This document shows positions 27,814-34,968 of a DNA stretch of 64,000 nucleotides, piece by piece. The stretch spans positions 4,402,001 through 4,466,000 of the forward strand of contig NZ_CP116256.1 in assembly GCF_027947575.1 (NCBI RefSeq), written 5' to 3'. The notes beneath the pieces were generated by a model that was given only the letters and a program-made list of their open reading frames with translations, was not told the origin of the DNA and ran no database searches. The position numbers and the translations under genes were made by a program. The stretch comes from Streptomyces rubrogriseus. Its GTDB lineage: Bacteria; Actinomycetota; Actinomycetes; Streptomycetales; Streptomycetaceae. The first letter of the stretch is position 1, and each line of letters opens with the position of its first letter.

Positions 27814-27851
27814 CACGCCAAACGACCCACGACCGCGCAGAACGATGAAGG

Positions 27852-29975
27852 ATGCCCCACATGAACGGCACCGGCGATGACCTGCCAGATGTGATCCGCT
27901 TCCTGCGCGGCTACCTCACGGAGACCTTCGCAGACCTGATCGACATGGGGGACCTCAACCGCTATCCCTCGGCCGGAAGGGACTTGGGCTTCCTCTCGCG
28001 AGCCCTGGCAGCTCAGGCTGTGCGCATCCTCACCCAATGCAGCGCCCAGGAGGCCGCAGCCGCAGTGACAGACGGCGTGGACGACAACGGAATCGACGCC
28101 GTCGCCTTTTCGCCGAACGGCTCGGACATCTGGTTCATCCAGGCAAAGTGGAGCGACAGAGGCAGGGCGGTACTAGGAGAGGAGGGCGCCCTCAAGCTTG
28201 TGGCAGGACTGCGCCGCTTGGCCAGCGGCCACTACGAGGGCGTCAACGCGAAAATCAATCGCCTGCTCACAGGGATCGACGAGGCACTGAGTTCACCGCG
28301 GTGCACCGTGCACTTGGTCGCCGCCCTCGCCGGAGACGGCCAGCTCACCCACCAAGCGGAACAACGGCTGGCCCGGGTGGGGGAGGAGTTTGGCTTCGAC
28401 GGCCGTACCCCGGTCAAAGTACATACGCTCGGTCTGGCGGACTTCCACTCCTCAGCCCGCCTCCACACTGCCCACGCACCGGTGCGCATCACGGCGACTC
28501 TCACACAGGGCTGGCACGCGGTTCACACGCCATACCCGGCGTACATCGGAAGCGTCCCCGCCGGCGAAGCAGCCGCATGGTTCGAGGCACACGGCTCCCA
28601 CCTGCTGGCTCCGGCCCTGCGCAACGCCCGCAACGACCGGATCGATCAGACCCTCGTCGAGCAACTCATCAGCGAGCCCGAGCACTTCTGGTACCTCTCC
28701 AGCGGCGTCACAATCCTGTGCGACTCCGTCAGCGCGCAGTTCTTCGCCCGCCGAATCCCGGGAGAACCAGCCCGGCTCGAACTCGAAAACGCACGAGTCA
28801 TCAACGGGGCGAGCACTCTCGCCTCGGTGGCTCACGCGGTGGCACGCCACCCCGCCACTACCGAACACGCACTCGTCCCACTGCGTGTGATCTGCGTCGA
28901 CAACGCACCAGGACACTTCCTCTCCCAGCTCACAACAGCCTCCCAAAGCGACAGCAGCGCGGACCTCCTCGACAGGATCGAAGCCGACCCGCAGCAACTG
29001 CAGATCCGTGAGGAGTTCGCCGCGGAGCTGGGAAAGCACTACGTCTTCAAACGGGGCACCCCGCCCCCCGCACCCAGCGCCGGATGCACCATGCAGGAAG
29101 CAGCCGTCGCCCTCGCCTGCGCCCACCCGGACGTCTCCCTGACCGCTCACACGAGCTCCGACCTCGAGTACGTCCTCCTCCCGTCCCCGGCCGGCGCCTA
29201 CACCCGCCTGTTCGGCCAGGCCCCGCCCGGCCGCCAGATCTGGGCAGTGGTACAGGCACACCGCCTGGTCCAAAGCACCCTGGCCGACATCACGCGCGCC
29301 GCATCCCCGTGGACGCGCGACGTGATGGAGCACGGCAACCTTCTGATCAGTCACCTTGTCCTCCAGAGCATCGGCCTTGAGGAAACCGAGTACTGGGTTC
29401 AGAGCGCACAGGAAAGTCAGGACTGGGCGTTGGAATGGACCAAGGACATCGTCCGCGCGCTCGCATCCGCCGCAAAGAACCTCTACGGGCAAAACGTCTT
29501 CCTGGCCAGCGTGTTCACCGACGCCCACAAGTGCCGCAGACTCGCTGAGGCTGTCAACGGAGAGCTTGCCACCCTCAACCAAGCACGAAACGGCAGCCCT
29601 GCCCCTCACGTAAGGCGCCGCCCCAGCAGCGTCTCGGTCCTGGTCGACCACGCCCGCATCCCGGACGGCACACGCCTGATCTACCGCCCCAGCAGTCCTG
29701 TCGAAGATCAAGCCATCGGCGACTGGCTGCGTGAAGACCCCCGACGCTACCTCGCCACATGGGTCAACGACCGTCAGCGCCCGTTGATCTGGGAAGCCGA
29801 CCAGCAGGCCTACTCACCCAGCGGACTCGTCATGCACATCTGGAGGGAAGCTCGCTGGAACGAGGCCCCCGTCGCGGTCCGAGGCCCCGCCAGCTGGTAC
29901 ATGCCCGGCGAAAGCACACTCGCCGACCTCGCCGGACAGCTCACCCCCCGCGCAGCGCTGGATGGCGGCGCCTGA
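27852..29975 (+). CDS. AIPR-type abortive-infection phage resistance protein
   Basis: A 707-residue protein. The N-terminal part carries a restriction-endonuclease-like signature, VDDNGIDAVAFSPNGSDIWFIQAKWSD (about 76-102), in which the acidic residue and the Q-x-K pair match a PD-(D/E)XK-type core. The central region, with HFWYLSSGVTILCDSV and LENARVINGASTLASV (about 280-325), is the AIPR domain pattern. AIPR proteins are linked to abortive infection and act as nucleases or sensors. Its start codon at 27852 or 27861 is close to the upstream stop. Its end overlaps the kinase gene by 14 bp, so the two are likely coupled. Confidence 0.75.
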   Translation: MPHMNGTGDDLPDVIRFLRGYLTETFADLIDMGDLNRYPSAGRDLGFLSRALAAQAVRILTQCSAQEAAAAVTDGVDDNGIDAVAFSPNGSDIWFIQAKWSDRGRAVLGEEGALKLVAGLRRLASGHYEGVNAKINRLLTGIDEALSSPRCTVHLVAALAGDGQLTHQAEQRLARVGEEFGFDGRTPVKVHTLGLADFHSSARLHTAHAPVRITATLTQGWHAVHTPYPAYIGSVPAGEAAAWFEAHGSHLLAPALRNARNDRIDQTLVEQLISEPEHFWYLSSGVTILCDSVSAQFFARRIPGEPARLELENARVINGASTLASVAHAVARHPATTEHALVPLRVICVDNAPGHFLSQLTTASQSDSSADLLDRIEADPQQLQIREEFAAELGKHYVFKRGTPPPAPSAGCTMQEAAVALACAHPDVSLTAHTSSDLEYVLLPSPAGAYTRLFGQAPPGRQIWAVVQAHRLVQSTLADITRAASPWTRDVMEHGNLLISHLVLQSIGLEETEYWVQSAQESQDWALEWTKDIVRALASAAKNLYGQNVFLASVFTDAHKCRRLAEAVNGELATLNQARNGSPAPHVRRRPSSVSVLVDHARIPDGTRLIYRPSSPVEDQAIGDWLREDPRRYLATWVNDRQRPLIWEADQQAYSPSGLVMHIWREARWNEAPVAVRGPASWYMPGESTLADLAGQLTPRAALDGGA

Positions 29976-31317
29976 CGTGAGAACCATCAACGACCGCTAC
30001 GAACTGCGCACCCTACTGGGACAGGGCAGCATGGGACAGGTCTGGCAAGCCTGGGACAACCGACTCAAACGCGCCATCGCGATCAAAATCATCAGCCCCG
30101 AACGACTCGCCACCCCCACCAACGGCCTCACAGCTGAAGACATGATCGCCCGCTTCCGCCGCGAAGCCGAACTCGGCGCCCGGTTCTCCCACCCCAACAT
30201 GCCCGTACTCCACGACGCAGAACTACACGGAGGCGGGAAAGACCTCTACATGGTCTGGGAACTGGTGCTGGGCAAAAACCTCGGCGAAATCCTCGACGAG
30301 AACAGACGCCTCCCCGCGGACCAAGCCCTCTTCATCGCCCAGCAGACAGCACAAGTGCTGGACAGCCTGCACTCCTACCCGGTGATCCACCGGGACGTGA
30401 AACCAGCCAATATCATGGTCACCGACGCAGGCGCCGTAAAACTCCTCGATCTCGGCATAGCTGCGGTGTTCGGCACCGCGAACCCCCGCCTGACGCAAGC
30501 AGGTCAACTACTCGGCACCCTCGCCTACATGGCGCCAGAACAATTCAGCAGCGGTCTCATAGCTCCTCAGACCGACCTGTACGCCTTGGGCTGCGTCATG
30601 TACGAAATGCTCGCGGGCGAACCCCCATACACCGGCGAAGCCATCGTCATCATGGACGGACACCGCAACGGCACACCAGTACCGCTGCAGACCCTGTGCC
30701 CGGACCTACACCCACAGATCGTCGAACTCGTCATGAGCCTCCTGGCCAAAGACACCACCGAGCGCCCCGCCTCCGCTCGCCGCGTCCTCGACCAGCTCAA
30801 CGCCCTCTACGTCACTGCCCGACCAGCGACACCCCCAACACCCCCGAAGAGCGCACCGCCAGGCAAACCCACCAATCCGGAACTTCCAGCCGCAACCCGC
30901 AAGGGCCAAGCCCTCGCGCTCTTCCACGCCGGCCACTTCGGGAAGGCCCTACCGCTCTACTCCGCCCTCAGCACCGAACTGGCCGACGCTGGCCCCGACC
31001 ACGCAGCCGAGGCCGCAGAGTGCCAAGCCAAAGCCGCCCACTGCCACCTACGCCTAGGCAACGTCGAGTACGCCCTCAGCGCCTACATCTCCCTGGCCGA
31101 AACACTCCCCCAGGACGACCCACTTGAGCCCTTGCTGCTCGACGTGCGATGCGAGATCGCACTGCTACAGGAAATGACAGACCGACCAGAGGCTCTGGAA
31201 TCCCTGGCGAACCTGTACCCCCTACTAGACAAACACTTTGGCCGCGACGTACCCCGGACGACGCAAGTACGCGAAGCCCTCAACCGTGCCGCGGCGCGCT
31301 CCGTGCCGGGCTCGTGA
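29962..31317 (+). CDS. Serine/threonine protein kinase with TPR-like C-terminus
   Basis: A 451-residue Hanks-type kinase. Visible are the Gly-rich loop LLGQGSMGQVW (about 18-28), the ATP-binding Lys in AIAIKII, the catalytic loop VIHRDVKPANI (about 142-152), LLDLGIA in place of DFG, and the APE motif in YMAPEQF. A Pro-rich linker (about 280-310) leads to a helical, TPR-like region (about 312-440). There is no membrane segment, unlike housekeeping PknB proteins. The start overlaps the AIPR gene by 14 bp, so coupled translation is likely. A kinase beside a defence nuclease suggests a regulatory or effector role in defence. Confidence 0.85.
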   Translation: MAAPDVRTINDRYELRTLLGQGSMGQVWQAWDNRLKRAIAIKIISPERLATPTNGLTAEDMIARFRREAELGARFSHPNMPVLHDAELHGGGKDLYMVWELVLGKNLGEILDENRRLPADQALFIAQQTAQVLDSLHSYPVIHRDVKPANIMVTDAGAVKLLDLGIAAVFGTANPRLTQAGQLLGTLAYMAPEQFSSGLIAPQTDLYALGCVMYEMLAGEPPYTGEAIVIMDGHRNGTPVPLQTLCPDLHPQIVELVMSLLAKDTTERPASARRVLDQLNALYVTARPATPPTPPKSAPPGKPTNPELPAATRKGQALALFHAGHFGKALPLYSALSTELADAGPDHAAEAAECQAKAAHCHLRLGNVEYALSAYISLAETLPQDDPLEPLLLDVRCEIALLQEMTDRPEALESLANLYPLLDKHFGRDVPRTTQVREALNRAAARSVPGS

Positions 31318-31344
31318 CCGTGCCGAGCGAGGGGCGGAGGACGC

Positions 31345-31876
31345 ATGACCGAGCCGATCACCGGATGGATCTGGGAGCACAGTTTGCGGGCCCTTCTTGA
31401 GTTGCTGTCCCGCTACAGCGGATACGCCTTCGACGAAACCGGCTGGGAAACCATTGCAGCCGGCGTGCAGGACACCGACGATAAAGCGAAGTCGGTTCTG
31501 TCTGGAGGGCTGCTGGCAGGGAGTCGGTGCGGACGCGGGTCCCTCAAGCCTGTCGGCCTGAGGGACCCGCGTGCCGTTTCAGCGGCTGGCAGCGGTATTG
31601 CACGTGTCGCTCGGACCAGATCGCGTGATCTCGTACGGATGTGTCGAGGTGGAGTGGGATCATAACGACTACGAAGGCACCAGCGCTGACGTGGAGTTCC
31701 TGGACTGGTACTCGCTCCTTGTGTGCCAACCTCGTCGTGCCGCCTCAACAACTGCTGTCGCGTCGGACACGGCAACGGTCCTGGAAGCGGTCCGGGAGGC
31801 CGGTTACCGGGCCGTCCCCGTTTGCGACTACGAAGATCTTCTGCAGAAACCGGGCACTGAACATCGGCCGACCTGA
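31345..31876 (+). pseudogene. Unknown gene, apparently split by a hairpin insertion
   Basis: The ATG at 31345 has an excellent GGGGCGGAGG site and opens TGWIWEHSLRALLELLSRYSGYAFDETGWETIAAGVQDTDD. Protein-like sequence then stops and resumes after about 31575 in another frame: PFQRLAAVLHVSLGPDRVISYGCVEVEWDH ... FLDWYSLLVCQPRR, ending at 31876. The stretch between (about 31482-31575) contains a 14-bp perfect stem. The simplest reading is one gene interrupted by a short insertion. Two separate small genes are the alternative. The family is not recognised. Confidence 0.4.
31533..31572. repeat. Perfect 14-bp stem-loop
   Basis: ACGCGGGTCCCTCA (31533-31546) pairs exactly with TGAGGGACCCGCGT (31559-31572) around a 12-nt loop. 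It could be a transcription terminator for the kinase operon that has landed inside, or next to, the small downstream gene. Confidence 0.6.
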
Positions 31877-32017
31877 CGGGTGGTTGGTTCGATGCCGCCG
31901 GCAGAGCATGAAGAGAGTTCCTGGTAGATGGGTTCACAACCAAGATGCCAGCCCGCCAGGAGCTCTCAGCTTACTCGGGCCCTGCTCTGTGCGCTCGTCG
32001 TGTACCAGGGGGCGAGG

Positions 32018-33315
32018 TGGCTCCCCCCCCTCGCGCTGGCACTACTGGATGTAAGCGGAGCCTGGCTTCAGCGGCACCGAGTCACCCCCGCTCGCGCGGG
32101 CACTACGTTCTGCGTAAGCAGGAGGATGAGCTGCGGCGCGAGTCATTCCCGCTTGTGCGGACACCAAGTATTCCACCACATGGTGAAGGAGACCGAGGCC
32201 GTATCACCCCCGCTCGCGCGGGCGTTACGTCTCACCGGGCCGAGTGGTGATAGGCATGGCTCCCGGTCGAAGGGCCTCCGGAGAAACGCGTGGCCGTTCG
32301 ACCAGGGCGGTCGGGTCACTCCCACTCGTGCGTAACGCGGCGCCGTGAAACCTGCGCACCGTCATGACCGCGTCACTCCCGCTTGCGCGGGCGTAATGGG
32401 TGCAGCAATGAGAGCGAGACGAGATCGCTGGAGCCACACCCGCTCACGCGTGCTCTACTGAACGATCCATGCCCGCCCGGACATCGTCGAATCACTCCCG
32501 CTCACGCGGATTTGCGGGCAGGTACCCACCGTTGAGCCGCAGTGGAGAGAGTCACCCCCGCTCCGTGGCCGGTCAGGGTTTATGCGCCGGGTTACTCCCG
32601 CTTGCGCGGGCTTCCGATGGTACATCTGCAGAACACAGAGATCGAGTCACTCCTGCTTGTCCGGGCTCCGCCGATGGAAGTGCAAGGCGATGGTCGTCAG
32701 CGTCGGGTCACTCCCGCTCGCGCGGGCTCCATGCATTCCATGACAACACTCGCATCCCCGCCGACGGGTCACTCCCGCTTCCATCCCGCTCGCGTGGGCT
32801 CCACCCGATCACTGCTGCCGCGTGCGCGCTGTAGTGGGTGGGAGTCACTCCCGCTCGCGCAGGCTGTGCAGAAACGTGCGGGATCGTTCGGTCAGTGCGG
32901 TCGGAGCATTCCTGCTCGCGCAGGCTTCACGGCGCCGGTGTTGCCAGCGGACTCGACCTCTGAGATCACTACAGCCCGGCGTGTGCCGGAATCCCTGCGT
33001 TGAACACAGCGGGCCAGAGAACCGAGTTGCTCCCGCTCGTGCGAGCGCTACGTCCACGAGCGGCGGGACGCCCGGACCGGGCCCTGCCAGCCAAAAGCTC
33101 CAGGGGAGTCACCCCCGCTCACGCAGGCACAACCTGGTGTTCAGCCCGTTCAGTAGGTACGCGTACGAGTCACTTCCGCTCGCGCGGGCTCCACACCGCA
33201 GCGATCGGCACCACTGACGACGGACGCGGGTCATCCCTGCTCGTGCGGGCGTTCCACTACGTGATCATCCATAGCAGCCTGGACGGCGAGTCATCCCCGC
33301 TCGCGCAGGCGTTAC
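32018..33315 (-). CRISPR. CRISPR array A, about 21 degenerate type I-E repeats
   Basis: Repeats of 28 bp occur mostly at 61-bp steps from 32018 (32079, 32140, 32201, 32313, 32370, 32431, 32489 and on to 33106, 33167, 33228, 33288). The core CTCCCGCTCGCGCGGG is best preserved at the right end and decays leftward. Several steps deviate (40, 55, 76 and 82 bp), showing deletions and insertions. On the minus strand the repeat follows the I-E layout. The leader-like sequence lies to the right (33316-33428), so transcription should run leftward. The first two left-end spacers recur at 24.6 kb. Confidence 0.92.
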
Positions 33316-33428
33316 CCTCTCTGGCCTGGACACTCTAGCGTATTTTGCTTGCATTTTGCATGGGTTGAGTAGGGGAAGGATGATACGACCGACCGAAGAC
33401 CTCGTACTGCCTCCGGGGCGTGCTTCGG
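33316..33428 (-). promoter_or_regulatory. CRISPR leader-like sequence A
   Basis: The stretch begins CCTCTCTGGCCTGGAC and contains AT-rich TATTTTGCTTGCATTTTG, unusual for this genome. It aligns over about 110 bp with the sequence after array B (33790-33905), including GATGATACGACCGACC and AAGTCGCC. A conserved, AT-rich block at the same end of two arrays is what a leader looks like. Read on the minus strand it lies directly upstream of array A. Confidence 0.65.
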
Positions 33429-33789
33429 AAGTCGCCTGCCCCCGCTCAACGGGCTCGGCAACGCTGCGGTCACCGTCCTGGACAGGAAGTCTGGATCACC
33501 CCCGCTACCGCAGGCTTACCTCATCGTCCAAACGCGCGGGTTCTTCAGGCCGTTGGCCACCCGGATCGACACCAGCGTTGGGTCACTCCCGCTCCCGCAG
33601 GCGGCACGAGACGGCGGACAACATGCTCACCTCCCGGGCCGAGTCACTCCTACTCGCGCAGGCGCTACTTCGGGGCCGTCCGATCCGGTTCGCCACCCTC
33701 GAATCACTCCCGCTCGCGCGGGCGTTACGGCGTATCGAAACGGGTGTTGAGCGAGAGCCGGGAGTCATCCCCGCTCGCGCGGGCGTCAC
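33429..33789 (-). CRISPR. CRISPR array B, six repeats
   Basis: Repeats lie at about 33429 (degenerate), 33491, 33579, 33640, 33701 and 33762. The last two have the near-consensus core CTCCCGCTCGCGCGGG or TCCCCGCTCGCGCGGG. Spacing is 61 bp except for one longer step. The first spacer, with AACGCTGCGGTCACCG, is shared with the array at 16.3 kb and the remnant at 13.1 kb. A leader-like block follows on the right. Confidence 0.9.
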
Positions 33790-34008
33790 CCTCTCTGACC
33801 TGGGCAACCTAGCGCATTTACCCGTCTTTGCTTGAGTCTGGGTAGAGGAATGATGATGCGACCGACGATCTCGTACTGCTTCCAGGCATACTGCAGAAGT
33901 CGCCAGCCAGCCGATGACCTTGTTGCTGGCCCCGGAGGCGACAGCCCGCTGCCTCGTGGCCGGATAGATCACGAAGTTTCCCACGGCCAACGCGGCAAAG
34001 ACGCTGGA
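33790..34008 (-). promoter_or_regulatory. CRISPR leader-like sequence B with an adjoining coding-like remnant
   Basis: The first 115 bp match leader A (CCTCTCTGACCTGGGC, GATGATGCGACCGACG, CAGAAGTCGCC). Further right, 33900-34000 reads leftward as FAALAVGNFVIYPATRQRAV ... KVIGWLATSAVCLEAV, which looks like the end of a protein I cannot identify. Thus the duplicated unit may once have included a gene end upstream of the leader. Confidence 0.5.
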
Positions 34009-34846
34009 CGCGGTGCCCCCGCTCGCGCGGGCGTTCCGCTCTTCCGTGGCGCATGCGAGCGATCTCCAGGCCACGGTAGGGGCTGCCGCATGTATGTGTC
34101 CGGCCGCGGTGTCCACCGTCCGTTCCGGGAGAGTGGCAACCCGATGGCGCCCCGGGGTGCCGCCGCTCGTGCGGACGCTGCGTCTTCTGCTTGTACGTCT
34201 TCTTACTGATGGTCGTGTCACTCCCGCTCGCGCGGGCGCTACCTGATCATCGACGTCACCGACCCGAATCCTGCCGAGTCACTTCCGCTCGCGCAGACGC
34301 TACTCCACCAAGGTTGCGCGGATCATCGTGCCCGTCGAGTCATCCCCGCTCGCGCGGGCGCTACCGGTGGCGAATCGTGGGCCGGGACGCGGTCGTCGAG
34401 TCATTCACGTTTCCGCGGACTGCACTGGCCTGGTTCATGAGTCGCTGGCTGAGCAACTCTGATACGCACGGACTGTACTACTTACGTTTAAAGTCTGCAG
34501 CCACGGAAGGCCAATTCAACTCCGCTCACGCAGGCTCCACCCCATTGTGGAAACGCACTGGAGTACGTCGCCGAGTCCCCACGCTCGCGCGGGCGCTACG
34601 CAACCGGCAGCCGTTCCCGGACAGCCCGAACGGGTCACTCACTCCCGCTCGCGCGGGCGCTGCGGCGCCGGCTACGTAGAGCTGCTGCCGGTGCGCGGGT
34701 CACTCCCGCTCGCGCGGGTGCTGCGACTGCGAAGGCGGCCGCCGTGTCTACCTCGCCGGGCCACTCCCGCTCGCGCGGGCGCTGCTGGTCGGCGCTGTGG
34801 GCCATTGCGAGCAGCGGCGGGTCACTCCCGCTCGCGCGGGCGCTGC
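34009..34846 (-). CRISPR. CRISPR array C next to cas3, about 12 repeats
   Basis: Repeats lie at 34009, 34158, 34216, 34277, 34338, 34399, about 34512, 34573, 34637, 34698, 34758 and 34819, mostly 61 bp apart. The four at the right end share the core CACTCCCGCTCGCGCGGG almost exactly; those further left are degenerate or missing. This gradient is expected when the leader is on the right, beside cas3. The spacer at about 34242 is identical over at least 30 bp to one at 16842. Confidence 0.92.
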
Positions 34847-34968
34847 CCTCTCCGGCCCGGCGGTTCTGGCATGGTGTGCCTGTCATTTGCTTCTGACTGG
34901 CTGGGAGATGATGGCACACGGGACTGGATGCACGGCAGGAATCTCTGCTTTCTGGCGTTCGTGGTCTC
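34847..34968. promoter_or_regulatory. Leader C and probable divergent promoter region of cas3
   Basis: This 122-bp block begins CCTCTCCGGCCC, like leaders A and B, and contains a less GC-rich stretch (CTGTCATTTGCTTCTGACTG). It separates the best-preserved repeat end from the cas3 start, so it should hold the leftward array promoter and a rightward cas3 promoter. No sigma-factor boxes could be assigned with confidence. Confidence 0.5.

Noticed and set aside
32018..34860. Many short open frames with repeated SRSRG, ARAGVT or SLPLARA peptides
   Set aside because: These are translations of CRISPR repeats in different frames, not genes or repeat proteins.
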